A stretch of DNA of 64,000 nt from Plectrocnemia conspersa (taxonomy: Eukaryota; Arthropoda; Insecta; Trichoptera; Polycentropodidae). The notes below the pieces were generated by a model. That model saw nothing but the letters and a program-made list of their open reading frames with translations, was not told where the DNA came from and did not search any database. The position numbers and the translations under genes were made by a program. Shown piece by piece: positions 1 through 12,419 of the stretch. The stretch's first letter is position 1. Each line of letters starts with the position of its first letter. The DNA is taken from positions 124,001-188,000 of the forward strand of contig VTFK01000454.1 of assembly GCA_009617715.1 (NCBI GenBank), written 5' to 3'.

Positions 1-120
1 AAAAATTCACGTCAAAAGCAATAAAATCGTGTCGAAGCCGTCGCAGTGGGAACGCTCGGTAACGAGCGTTCCCACTGCGACGGCGATGGCACGATTTTAT
101 TGCTTTTGACGTGGATTTTT
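1..120. repeat. 120-bp near-perfect palindrome
   Basis: The first 60 bases are the reverse complement of the next 60 apart from six positions (7, 32, 34, 35, 36 and 59 of the left arm), so the segment can fold as one long hairpin with almost no loop. The outer part of the arm (ATAAAATCGTG and neighbours) recurs at 44,070-44,110 and 44,240-44,275, and the bases after it (GACTTCTGAGAAG) also recur at 44,101, so this is part of a dispersed family of roughly 200 bp. The left border may lie outside the window. A foldback MITE is the likely nature; no target duplication can be tested here. Confidence 0.85.
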
Positions 121-2112
121 GACTTCTGAGAAGGGATTTCTATTGGGCAAAATTTGGTTTAGATGTACTTCATTTGATTATCACTTATTGAAAAAAATCG
201 TGAATCAAATCGTAGCTTTCTTTCCATATTTTGCGTCCATACTTTTTATAGCTTCTTATCATATCAATATGTCAGTTATGTTGTGATCTTTTTTTAGTAA
301 GACCGGTGATTGAGAAGTAACTGAAATTTTATTTTATTTTTAAGCTAAAAGTTAAACTTTTACACTAAAAAATACAGAAAATAAAAATAATCATATTTAC
401 GTAAAAATATAGAAATAAAATATTATATACATTGTCAATCAACATGAAAAAAAAAGCCTTGGATATAGAGATCATATCTGATATGTATCTTAAAATAAAC
501 TAATACTTATTTAAGCTTTAGTGTATCAGGAAAAGGATTATTATTCTTTAATATTCAAGCATCGGAGCTTTCGTAAGGATCATATAGGATTTTTTGATTA
601 GTAGAAATGTGTTTATATTTTATGTATTTGATCGTATCAGTCTCCTTTTCATGTTTATATTAAAAACATATTTATATTACATATGAAAAATAAATGAAGT
701 TGTGTTTATACATTATATTGTATGCCAAATCCTTTGCGTATTCACATGCCAATGTGTATTTGTTGTGCGAAAATGTATTTAATAATCGCGGTATAAAAGC
801 ACAGGAATCTAATTTCGAACGTGTGCTTTGAAAGCTCCACATAGTTTGCGTGTTTCATCAGTCGGGATTATAATGAAACATGCCAAAGGTATTTGATGCA
901 AGACGTGTTGGATATTTTAACAAGCCCATGATGTATACGTAACATTTTGTATTCAGCATAAGACAAAAGTTACATACATGATGCATATTATTGTACAGCA
1001 ATAATTTATCGAAGTTTGTCTGGTAAAATAGGGGAATCGAAATTCAGAACACAAACTTTGTTTTTGTTTATTTCGTCCATTTCTCGAATACAGATTTATT
1101 TTATGACTTTGGAGCGCTTCACCTGTCCTGATCGTTCATTTCTAGTTTATCTGCGGCTTGGCAAGATGTCGCAGCGAATTATCTTCCAAAGACTAACCAA
1201 GTGCTAAGTTTATAAAAAAAAACAGACCTACTTGCAGTTAATGCATATATTGCTTAATATATAAAATATCGCGTATTTAATATAAAGCTTAATCACTTGA
1301 TATATTTTAATATTAAATCAATATTATATTTTTTTAACAAATAAATGTCTTAAGTGATATATGTAATAAAACTGTAAAGACCAAATCGAAAGAAAATATT
1401 CTACGTAAATCCTGTTCCTCATGAAGACGTATTATCTTATCTTAAAATAATGTGTCTTATATGTGCTTTTAAAGTATGTGACACTAATATTCTAAGATCT
1501 AAGGTATACAAATATATTGACCTTTTATATATTTTTATTTATGTTTACAAGAACCTGTTCCTATTGAGTGACAATTGGCATGTAACATATTTTTTTTAAA
1601 TTGATATTCAAGTCACACTATTTCTTCATGACGTCTGTTAAAGTATTATATAACTGGTTACTATTTTTTGCTAGTAAAAATATTAATTACATCAGTATTA
1701 TCTAGTTGGACCGATTTTTTTCCACTAAAAATCATGTTTATCATTAAAATATATCTGCATTTTACGTTTATATTTTAAATACATGGTAAGTGTGGTCCTA
1801 TTAGTCTTTCGTTATATTATATAATATTTTATTGCATAAATTATTTAAAATATTTGTTTCTAGCTTGCGGTGGCCTGAAGTGGCTACCAAATATCGGAAT
1901 CATAAGTTTCTCTGCTGGAGAGTTTCATCCATAAAGGTTATTCTAAAGATCATTTTAAACAAACAAAAACAACTATATTTTAAAAATAATCGAAAAGAGA
2001 TTTAGTGACCAAGCAATTGCACTAATAATTAAAAATATTTCACGGACCATCTAATAACGCATTTTTCCTAAGACCAGTCAAAATGACTTATTTCTAAAGG
2101 ATGCACAATATA
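121..2112. other. AT-rich noncoding stretch
   Basis: Bases 121-200 continue the repeat family seen at 44.1 kb. The rest is AT-rich with no coding pattern that I can support. One short exception is at 1863-1941, where a good splice acceptor (TTTGTTTCTAG) is followed by a higher-GC run that stays open for about 23 codons before TAA; this could be the last exon of a gene or chance. Confidence 0.5.
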
Positions 2113-2684
2113 TATACGTTCTAGGGCATTCGAACCGGGTAGAACCGAAACCGGGTACCCGGGTACCCGCCATGTTTTTCATGGAACCGAAAACCGGTTA
2201 ATTTTCGATGGGTATCCGGTTGATTTCATTTAAATATTTTTTCCATTATTTCAAATTTAATGGAAGAGCCGAATCGGCGTTCTTAAGCGATTAGCGTCTT
2301 TGAACACCAAAAAAAAGGGACAGCATTTAACCTAACCTAACGTTGAAATGTAAAAATATTTCGATTCAGTAAAGTATTATTAATAACATATTATATTGAT
2401 TTTATTTCAATACCCAATTTTTTTTTTAAATTATATTAATCATTAAAATAAAATTAAATATAAAATTAAATATATCACGACATATTTAATCAAAGATTCA
2501 AACATAATAAAAATTTGACTCTTAACGGCTTACAAAAGTAATTTATTTAATAGCTTATAAAAATTACCCGGAACCGAACCGGGTACCCGGTTCGGTTCAG
2601 GGTAATTTTTATAAGCTTTATCGGAACATACCCGTAGAACCGGGTAATGAATTAGGCCGGGTATTTGGATGCCCTATATACGTT
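2113..2684. mobile_element. hAT-type MITE with 8-bp target duplication
   Basis: The element spans about 2121-2676 (556 bp). Its ends are inverted: CTAGGGCATTCGAA on the left and TTTGGATGCCCTA on the right. It is flanked on both sides by TATACGTT (2113-2120 and 2677-2684), the 8-bp duplication length of hAT transposons. It encodes nothing recognisable, so it is non-autonomous. Both ends are rich in ACCCGG/CCGGGT motifs, and a 66-bp palindrome lies at 2552-2617. The extra C at the left border may be a one-base change at the terminus. Confidence 0.85.
2552..2617. repeat. 66-bp palindrome inside the hAT MITE
   Basis: The arms of 33 bases meet at 2584/2585 in GGGTACCC and pair at every position except the fifteenth from the centre. 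The central 28 bases form a perfect palindrome of alternating GAACCG and CGGTTC units. Subterminal palindromes of this sort in hAT elements can be transposase binding clusters; that role is inferred. Confidence 0.85.
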
Positions 2685-2938
2685 ATATCCTGAAGTTACG
2701 ATCGCCGGAGCCAATGGCATAATTTATGACGTGGGGGTGTTGGGAAGCGATGCAATTGGACCGCAAACATCCTCATCTGGTTTTAATTTGCTTTGATATT
2801 TCGATTGGTCTGTTTCATAGAATAAATTAATAAATAGAGTGCAAAGAAAAATAGAATAAGCTAGTCACTCGGTCAGTCATCTCATGTCTGCGCAATCGCA
2901 GTTTATTTATTTACTCTATGATGTGTTTAGAATCTAAA

Positions 2939-3160
2939 CAGTGGTCGGCAAACTTATTAGCCAAAGAGCCAAATATGTACATTACAACGATTAAAAAAAA
3001 TTGAGAGCCAAATCTAACGTTCAAATTTAGAGCTCCATATTTCCTTGTTTTTTAAATCCGGCGCGTCTTGCGCGAATGCCCGTGGATATTTGTGCCAGAG
3101 TTGCACTTAAGGGACCAAAGAGCCGCATGCGGCTCCAGAGCCGCACTTTGCCGACCTCTG
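2939..3160. mobile_element. hAT-like MITE (CAGTGGTCGGCAAACT ends)
   Basis: A 222-bp element. Its left end CAGTGGTCGGCAAACT is the imperfect inverse of the right end ACTTTGCCGACCTCTG. Inside the right end is the palindrome GAGCCGCATGCGGCTC, typical of widespread non-autonomous hAT elements of animals that carry this terminal sequence. Flanks are GTTTAGAATCTAAA on the left and GTTTAGAT on the right; they share GTTTAGA, but an extra TCTAAA on the left prevents a clean 8-bp duplication call. It has no coding capacity. Confidence 0.8.
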
Positions 3161-6100
3161 GTTTAGATCGATTTCTCGTGTTAGTTTCATATTGAAACTT
3201 GCCCAGTTTGTTCTCTTGTTAATTAAAAACGGACTTTGTAATTTTTATATGATATTTTCACAAAGCGTGAGTACAATGTGAATATGATCAGAACTCCTGC
3301 TATTTCCTTGAAATTATTTTTGATAACAAATAAGTCAATTAAGTCAGGTTTTTTGTTAAGATCCGTTAGTATGTGGGTTTGCCTGTTAAAAGGACCTCAC
3401 AGTCATTTAGATTCTCAAGTATAATCAGACAAATACTGATTGAATACTATTATGACCTCGTCGAAATCAACGTAATCCAATAAGCTAACCAAGCTAAAAA
3501 GGTCACGTATTGTGTCGATATATGTATGTAGATCGGCCGAGGTCTAGGGCTTATGTATAAGGACATATCCCCTGATTTATCGCGTTATAAGCGTCCCCGA
3601 AGACAACGCGCGTCGGATTTAAATTATCATTCCGGGAGCGTTAATCGAACGGGAAGATACGAATAAGTCCCCCTAGGTAATTAGGAAAACGTCTCGTTGT
3701 ATGTTTGGATTTAATTTCGAGAAGAAGAAAAATTTATAGTTCAATTTATATTGAAACGGCGCCGTATTGAACAGAACAGCACAGAACAGAACAGCAGCCT
3801 GAGGAAAACCCGAGTTAAAAATTTTATATTGAATTTGTAGCGCGCTCTGTCGTTGTGTAATTGAACGTTGACTTTTATTGTATGTCGATAGTAACCAATT
3901 CCGAGACTTGGTTACTGTACTATAAGGGAATGCCAGACGGTTCCGCAGCGTGGATTTAATTTTATTTCCTTTCGGTCTTTGATTAAAAATGAATGGAGCG
4001 TAGAGACATTTAACAGAGCTAATGTAATAAAGCAAAATGTTTTAATATTAACAACCTAATTATATACATATTATCATATTCTTGTATATCAGGTTCTATA
4101 AAGATACAAAAGTCATTGAAAAACACTATTGGATTCAAACCCAGGTCTTTCAGGTATTTGTCATCGATTATAGTGTGCTGCTTGTACCTTTGAATAACGA
4201 CAATATCGACTCAAGACAATATGAACTATCATAAATGAATTAAAAATTAAGGTAATAATAAACATAAACATAGAGATAAAATTAATTAAATAAAAAAAAT
4301 ATTTTTTTTATATAATCTAAGTTATTAAAGTGTGTAAAAATATCATTTTTTTTCTCACATTCCCATCCCTATTTCTATTACTTATTAATGATATATCAAA
4401 TGAGCATCTATCGCGCGTGCCTCACACACGTACCAGTTTTCCCCCATATCGGTACTGTGTACATTTCCCGAGCCAGAAAAATAAGATATATAAAAAAGTT
4501 TTAGCATAAATCTTTGCCCGTGACCGTCACAAGCGGAAATATATATTTTTCGTATAAATTGTAACCGATACGAGCTAGCTTTCAGTTCGGCCGACATTTT
4601 GATTAAAATAAACTTGTTTAAATACAACATACACCCCCTTAACATTGTCGAAAAAAAACCTTTTTTCGGATAATTTATTTCATTTAATACGCTTTATATA
4701 TATGAACACCGTAAAATAATAAGTTAACGGTCAAGCGTCACGCAGTAAGAAATAAAAGGTATTCGTTCGATATTAAACCTTTTCCGTATAAAGATTTTTT
4801 TAAACTAAAATGTATTGTGTAACACGCCTGAACCTATAATTTTAATAAACATAAGCATTTTATATTTGATAAGTGATAATGATAATATTTTTACACAGTA
4901 AAAAAATAATTATATAAAAACAGGAACGATGCTATTTATTATGTGCTGTATATAAGCTAGAATTTCCATTGGAAATTTCATTCGAAACTTGACTTGAACT
5001 ATCTTCTCACATCTAACTTAATATTAATTAGATTTCAGCTTTAAAATTGCCTTTGAAAATATATAATATATCAAATATCACTTTCATTTCGATTCTATGA
5101 TTTGGTTTAGTAAGTCACCCAAAATCTTTATGAAAAGACTTGTTAGGAGCCGACAAATTGCACAGAAATATTTTAATTGTTGATTTCAAAATATTTTAAA
5201 ATAAAATAAGTAAGGAAGAGATTATTTAAAATTGAAAAAACGGATCTCAAATACCAAATATAAATCGCTTGCTATCCATATTTATATATGGGAATGTAAC
5301 ATATATTTTCTAACAAAAACATATATTTTATAAATATGTGAGAGACCACCATTATTGCAATTAGTTTGTAAGACTACAATAGACAAATAACGAAAAAAAT
5401 GCACGTTCTAAAAATAACTGTATGTAAAAGAAGGGCTTGGAAAAAGGTATAAAATAGTAAAATTACAAATTCCATTGTTGCCGAACTTACGCAACTTAAT
5501 GTATTTGAAATAAATCCACCACAAATAATCCAGATTATTTGTTCAGATATTGTTCCCAATCATACAACATATATATGTCAGATCATAGTACAATACTTTT
5601 TAAGTATCACTGAAGCTTACCACATCACTTTCTACATTGTAAGTTTAAGCTAAATTTACACAGATTTCAACAGACTAGAATTTTCAGATATAACTAATTT
5701 TAAGCTATTTAAATACTGATAAAATATTTCATAACTTATAAAACATGTTCTTACGTAGTTAAATGTAAAAAATTACTATTTATGTTCATTTTAAAAATTA
5801 TAGAAAAATAAATGTTTTATTTTTATTATTTCTGCTGTTAAAAAGACTAATTTAGTTACTGTTAATGTGGGCTATATGGTCAGTTACAATTTTATTTTTA
5901 ACAGGCTCAAAGTTGAAATTTTTTTATTTAAGAAAGATATAAGATTTATTACTAGCCATTGGGGAAGTCCACAGCTTAATAATATTAAATCGGAAATATG
6001 AGTAAATTCTGGAATTTAGAAATAACAATATATTTTTTTTTTCTATACGACTGATTTTTTTTGTTGAATCTGTTCAATAAATATTAATCACATAGAAATA

Positions 6101-8060
6101 AAATGGTCAAGTTTCCAAAATAAAAGAAATACCAGTACATCAGAGGAGCGGAAGGAGGGGGGAGGGTTACGTAAGGAATGACTTCTCGAGTACATAACAT
6201 ATTTTTATTAGTTATAGCATAACAATATTTATCTATTGTAGAAGGTAAAAATTTAAATATTCGAATATAAGGATGGGAGTCTTTAAATTTGACTACTAAA
6301 AGATGAACTTTCAAGACGATTTAAAGATCACTGCAACAAATAACATAGCCCATATGTGTATTATAATACATGTTAACAATATTTTATAGACCTATGTAAT
6401 TTTAATTAAAATATTTTGCACCAAAGTTGAATAAATATGTTTTATTTTAAGATTTATTTTAGTAGACGATCCAAGATCAACTGTCAGAGGTGGCTCAAAA
6501 CTTTTGATATCCCTGACGCCTGTCAAATGGAGATGTTTTCTCGAAAACACTAAAAAAATTGTGATAAAATAATGAATTATTTAATTTTTTAGAAAGGCAT
6601 TAAATTTACTACTTTGAAAAGCAGTTTAAAAGTGGTTCTGAGAAACGTTGAAATGCCTTTCAAAATTTAGTTTCCATGGAACGTCGTTAATCGTTAACGA
6701 ACGGTTGCCACAAATTATTGTATATTGATATTAGATCTTCGTGTAGATATAATCATATCTTTTATTTGCACAAAAATATTACATAATATATTAAATAAAT
6801 CATAAGATTCGCCAATATTATGACATATTTTTTTTATTTAAACAATCAATATAAGTAAATTGTAACAAATATATTAAAATTTTTATTTATTTATACTACT
6901 CTTACATATTGATAAAGTAGTTAAAAAATAAAAATAAAAAGTTATAAATACAGTCTACATACACAATATATGTAAATAGACACTTATATTATATAACTTA
7001 CTTACCACTGAATTTGACAAAAATGACTATTTTTCAAGACGTATGACTAAAAAAATTATGAAAACTAAAAAAGTCATAGCATATAAGCAGCGAAACATTG
7101 GATTTATTAATGAAATACTGTCTTTCTATACATACTACAAGTACATAATCCATATTTATATCCTTCTGTATTTATTAGTATATCTTGTACTGTGAAATAA
7201 AATCTATTCTGAGATTTTATAACCGAATAAAACAGCTAAAAATAACTATAGCTGCTTCGAACATCGAAGCATGTATTATATTATTTATTTGCCTAGTACG
7301 TGCAGAACTGAAACCTTACACCATTCCTATCCTCCATTATAATAATTCATATCCAGCGATTCACCAATATGCATCGACACGTGCCGCATATTTTCGCAGA
7401 ATCCCTGTATTTTATTTACGACCTTTTGCAACTAATATCACAATAAAACCACACTGAACGTAATATGTGCCACCGGCGCTGAATACGGCTAATACGACTT
7501 TAGCCACAGGTGCATAGTTCGGTTATAACGATTTATGGCTTTATAAATGTCTGCATAAATAGAGGGGGCGTTTATTGGGTCGCCCCGAAATGTTATAATA
7601 ATAATATCCTAAAACGTGAGAAATATAAATCAATTGTTTCGATAAGAAAATTTCTTAAATAGTTAACATATCTAATACACATGTGATGATTTATGATTAT
7701 TTAAAGTCATAAAAATATTATGAGTTGTTATTATTATACAAGTTTTCATTGTCCGTGAACGTTAAAATAAGCTGCGAAAATATTGCTGAAATGTTCAATT
7801 TCATGGTTTTATGCCGTGACTTGAACAATACTAAAAACATTCGTAAAAGTGTTTTATTATCTATTTTACGTTTGTGTAAAATGTAGGGTTGCCAAACTTA
7901 TATTTATGCATTGCTTTAGTTCCGTTTTAGACTCATGGGAATCGAGACTTTGACATTGATAAATCCCGGGATTCCAGATTTTTACTCAGGCAAAAACAGA
8001 CGGTAATTGTAACATAACCTTTCTAGTAAATACTCATTTTTTATTTTCTAAATTGAAATT
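3161..8060. other. Noncoding, AT-rich
   Basis: No gene was recognised. A higher-GC run at about 3530-3660 (AAGGACATATCCCC, GATTTATCGCG and CCCCTAGG among its words) stands out from its surroundings and may be a conserved regulatory element; this is only a composition cue. A second mild rise in GC lies at 7310-7590. Open frames of 60-120 codons in this interval show no coding composition or family similarity. Confidence 0.45.
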
Positions 8061-8069
8061 AAAAGAAGT

Positions 8070-8250
8070 TTTAGTATTTTGTTGTACGAGTTCAAAATTA
8101 AGCACAATGCGGCGCCAGCCATGAGGAATATAATTTTGGGATTTAGCAAGGGTATTGTTAGTCAGAGAACTTTAAAATGTTGGTTAGAAAAAATCGTACT
8201 AGAAATTTTGACCTCAAAAATGAACCCAAAAAATAACAACATTGTTGAAG
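8070..8250 (+). pseudogene. mariner transposase N-terminal remnant
   Basis: The frame starting at 8079 reads LLYEFKIKHNAAPAMRNI, then a G-x-VSQRTLKCWLEK stretch. This matches the N-terminal helix-turn-helix of mariner transposases (pattern: L-x-EF-x-x-x-HNA-x-x-A-x-x-I ... VS-x-RT-x-x-x-W-x-x-KF). Only this DNA-binding part remains; the catalytic D,D34D region is not seen. From about 8265 the sequence changes to runs of TTTTCGAGAA type, and from 8334 it enters another dispersed repeat. I see no terminal repeats. It is a dead fragment. Confidence 0.7.
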
Positions 8251-8333
8251 CTAGTGTTTCTTTTCGAAAATTATTTATCGAGAATTTTTCGAGAAAAATG
8301 TCAAATCGAAAATTCTCAAATAATTTTAGTTTT

Positions 8334-8410
8334 GGGTTCTGGAACGTCGTAGAGAATCACGATCACGACCTCTTATGATGCCCGTTAGTAGCAGGACGTC
8401 CACACTGGCC
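8334..8410. repeat. Dispersed repeat shared with 22,398-22,469
   Basis: Both places carry GGGTTC, then GAGAATCACGATC, then CCTCTT, then AGGACGTC and ACACT in the same order and orientation with small gaps. In neither copy can I attach it to a known element with certainty; here it directly follows the mariner fragment. Confidence 0.6.
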
Positions 8411-10700
8411 TTTCTTAAAAAATAAATTTCTCGAGAAATTTTCTGATTTTACGAGAAATTTGATGAAGCATTTTTAATTATATAAAATTAAATTTGTACG
8501 AATATTTTTAAATGGTTTGCAACCACTGCCTTTTTTCATATCGCTGCATAAATAAAGGCTGGTTTATTCCTAATATACATACTTTCTGGAAGGTTTTAAT
8601 AGAAGTCTGAAAATGACAAAAAATTGTTTACAAGTTTTTAACACTCGAATTATTTTGGCTTCAATAATAAAATAAGACACTTAGATAAGAAATCTTTCCG
8701 AAGATGTTTGTTGCAGATGTTTGAAAATATGCATAGTTACTCGGAAGAACAGAAGTATTTGAATGACCAACAATTTTTTGTGATTTTCTCTTACTCTAAC
8801 CGGCCGGCGGTTTTATCTTTGCTTTGGTGATCTAAGTACCCGCTTCGCTAAGAAGAAATTACGCATCTGAATCGGCAGAATGCAAAACTATTTTATTTTT
8901 TGAAAATTCAAAAAGTTTGTTTTTATATTATTTTTGTAAAGTGGAACATCTATAATTGACAATTGACAGCCGAAAGAGACTAGAAAATATTAATTTTGCA
9001 CTAACACAATAAGTAGCACTCGGCACGATATTCACAACTAGCAGAAAAGTTGAAAATCATAGAAAATATTTTTTTATTATAACGCATTTTTATGCAAAAC
9101 AATTAAAATTAAAAAATTATTAAAATCGATGGCGATTTTAACTGTCGCGGCCGAAGAAATATGTTCCGAAAAAAATATTTTTTATCAATTTACCAGTATT
9201 TTACCGAGAACAGTTGAACAGAAAGGTTAGGCACATTGTGGGTAACATCAATAGGCAATTAAATAGCAAAATAAATAATTCAAGCGTTTTTTCGGACTCG
9301 CCTAGTGGTATATATTTTCGACTCTAGACGCACTTGCTGAATCCAGTTTTTTACAAGGCATCTTATGTAAAACAATAATAAATGCAAATTGCAAAATAAC
9401 GAATATTAAGATTAAATTTAAATTAAAAAGTAAATAAAAATAGTGACAGTGAGAACATTTTTTGAGGCATTTTCAAACATTTAGTTACTGTTTTTCTTAT
9501 TCGAGCCGATTTTTGAAGTGATTGAATAAATAGCTTCCATGAATAGTCTGCATAAAATAACTAGAAACGAAAATATTTTTAATGCAGTTGAAAAACGTTA
9601 ACAAAGTACATTTTAAAGTGCAATCGACTGAAATATGTCACACACGCTGTTAGTAAAAACATACGTAAAACAGGTGAGGGCTTAGTTGGAAAAAATATGA
9701 GGCTTGTCAAAATACAAGGTGTTCAAAGCCTCTGATTATTCATGTTAATATTCACCAGTAGGTACTTTGTGGGAAACACTGTTTTATTGAGGCAATTGTG
9801 TTGGCAGTGAAATTTATTTGTTCTCTTAAACATAACCATCGTTACTTATTTTTATTTAAAATGGGAGCCATACTGATTTTCTTTATTACACAGAAATTTC
9901 ATGCATAGCCACAGTAAACTTTTGTCAAGATATTTTGAACTTAATGAAAAACCCGCCCTAAGCTATTATTATCAATCATTAAATTTGTTGTATATTTCAT
10001 ATAATTAATATGAAACTTGTCTGCGTTTGAAAGTTATGAATAAATGACTATCGAGTATAAAATATTCACAACCTGTCCCTTCACAAAAAAGCCCTAGATT
10101 GTGTATTTGACAACCGGTAGTATTGATTCAGAGTAGGTGTCTATTTACGCTATATATAATACAAAATACTTCATAGCTAAAAATGTCTGAAAACGACCCT
10201 AAAAATAAAATTCGTTGAGCATGTTTATTCTAAAGCTATATTTTTAGTTATCCTGTTTTAATTAAACCATTTATTGCTAAGTTTCGTTTTTAAACATAAA
10301 GTAGTCTTGCAATATTTGACAACCCTACTATAATGCAGCTTTAAAGTATTGAAATAAAATTTATTATGGTCAATCGTAAAGCTCGCGATGAGAGCATAAA
10401 GGGCTTTTCGAATGGTGTAATTTGAATGGATGGATGGAGTCAAAAATAACTTTTTTATTACAGTATTTATACTAGGATAGAATTTAATCTATAAATATAG
10501 TTGAATATGTACGTTTATAAAAAAACGTAAAAAAACAGTTTTTTAAACAGGAAAATAGTACCTCAGTAATGTTTTGTTAATTTATTGCTATGCTCCAGCA
10601 ATGAAAATGTGCTACAGTTTTTTTCATATTTAAAAGAAGCTGGTGCCGAATGTATTATTTGTACACTGTCATTCATCATTAACATTAAGTTGCCAAAAAT
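8411..10700. other. Noncoding, AT-rich
   Basis: No gene, tRNA or complete mobile element was recognised. The part just after the mariner fragment (8420-8465) repeats TCGAGAAATTT words. Confidence 0.45.
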
Positions 10701-10723
10701 ATGCGTAAACATTTAAAAATATA

Positions 10724-11043
10724 ATGGATGTAGGCAAATTAAATATTGAATGGGATAGGTGTAAAGTATACGAAGACATATTCATATACCGTTGTTATAA
10801 CTGTTATGGTTATAATCACAAAGCCAGTGAATGTAAAAATAAAAAAAATTGTATAAAATGTGGTTCGGAAGAACATTTAATAATCAATGCTACAAAAAAG
10901 AAAACTGTGTGAATTGCTGTAGAGCAAATAAATTACAAAATCTTAATTTGAATGTGGAACAAAACTCCATGGATAGAAATTGTTCAATTTATAAAAGATA
11001 CGAGCAAAATTACTATAATAAAATACAATATAATATAGTATAG
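10724..11043 (+). pseudogene. LINE ORF1 (gag-like) zinc-knuckle remnant
   Basis: The frame from 10,724 has CYNCYGYNHKASEC, a C-x2-C-x4-H-x4-C knuckle, then a second, incomplete one starting CIKCGSEEH. A frameshift near 10,890-10,910 moves the third cysteine pair (CVNCC) and the conserved MDRNCSIYKRYE segment into the frame of 10,849-11,043. Triple knuckles of this form bind element RNA in ORF1 proteins of jockey-type LINEs. The N-terminal part is missing. Confidence 0.8.
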
Positions 11044-11099
11044 CAATTAAAAAAATCAAGTTCATATGGGAAACAAGAATTAGTAACTGGGATATTAAT

Positions 11100-11760
11100 C
11101 AATGCACAAGGTTATTTAAAAAATAAAGAGGAAATAGAATTAATTACTGAAAAGGAATATCCAATATTTTTAGGGTTAACTGAAACCCATATCACAAATG
11201 ACATTGAAGAATTTGAACTAAATATTGGCAATTATAATATAATTAGATGTGATTCTAATTCCAGACATACAGGAGGTGTTATACTGTATATTAGAAATGA
11301 TATAAAATTCAATACTATATTTAAAAATAATCAAGATAAGACATACTGGTCTATCACAGTTAAGATTTTTATTGAAAAAAATTCCCATAATATTATGTAT
11401 AGCATACAGATCTCCAAATAGTAATCCGAATATATTCATAGAATTTATAAATAATATTGCAGAATGGAGTTTTGATCAAATTTTGGATACTGTTTTAATT
11501 GGAGATTGGAATTTTAATTGGAACAAATGTGAAGATTTTTACACATCAAAATTAAAAAAAAATATCAAATATATCTGGTTTAAGACAATGTGTCAAAGAA
11601 AATACAAGGACAAATAATAGATCGAGCACATTAATAGATTTAGTATTTACCAACAACAAAAGAATTTATTGTAAAGTAAAATCAACTCCAAGAATAACTG
11701 ACCATTCTATTGTATATATTTATATAGAAAAACATAATGAACTTAAGCTAAAAAAAAAAA
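11100..11760 (+). pseudogene. LINE APE-type endonuclease remnant
   Basis: In broken frames I read, in order, a GLTETHI segment (catalytic Glu), GGVILYIRNDI, then AYRSPN, then LIGDWNF (metal-binding Asp and Asn), then RSSTLIDLVFTN and ITDHSIVY (the last with the catalytic Asp-His). This order is that of the apurinic-like endonuclease which nicks target DNA for LINE insertion. At least two frameshifts, near 11,365 and 11,590, break it. Confidence 0.85.
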
Positions 11761-12419
11761 ACAAAAAAAAATTGATATAATTAAAAAAAATTAATTTTAA
11801 TAAATTAAGATTAGAATTACAAAAAAAATGTGACTGGAATGTAGATAATATGGATGTTAACATGATATGGAACAAAATTTATAAGAATATAGTAGATTGT
11901 AAAACAAAAAAAAGTCAATATAATTTTAAAAGGAATATCGTTACAACCCAAAACCGTGGTTTAATGATGATGTTAAAAATGCTATAAAAAGAAAAGAGAT
12001 GAGTCATACAAAATTTTTTTCAAATATTAAAAACAGAACAAATAGAATATAAAGTCTTTAATTAAAAAAAATGGAAAACATACACACAATGTAGAAATAT
12101 GGCAGTCAAAGTATTAAGAATGGCTAAAAAAGAAATGGTATGAAAAAAATTGATAGATGAAATACAAAATGATCCAAATAAGATGTGGAAATCAATAAAA
12201 CAATTAATTAATCCAACTCAGCAAAACGACATAATAAAAAATGGAAATTAATGGAAATATATATCAAGATCCTTATATAATAGCAGAAAAAAATGAATAC
12301 ATATTACATTGAGAGCATAGAAGAAATTGTGAATTCAATACCAAGGATTAGTAATTTAGTACAATATAATAATAAAACAATAATTGTAAAATTTAGTAAA
12401 TTTAAATCAGTATCATTAG

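Noticed and set aside
1863..1941. Terminal exon after TTTGTTTCTAG
   Set aside because: Good acceptor and 23 open codons, but no upstream exon or homology; too short to list as a gene.
3673..4035. 120-codon minus-strand open frame
   Set aside because: Composition follows the AT-rich background, with no motif, no neighbours and no splice context.
4130..4160. B-box-like word GGTTTGAATCC on the minus strand, possible tRNA or SINE
   Set aside because: No matching A box or acceptor stem could be found.
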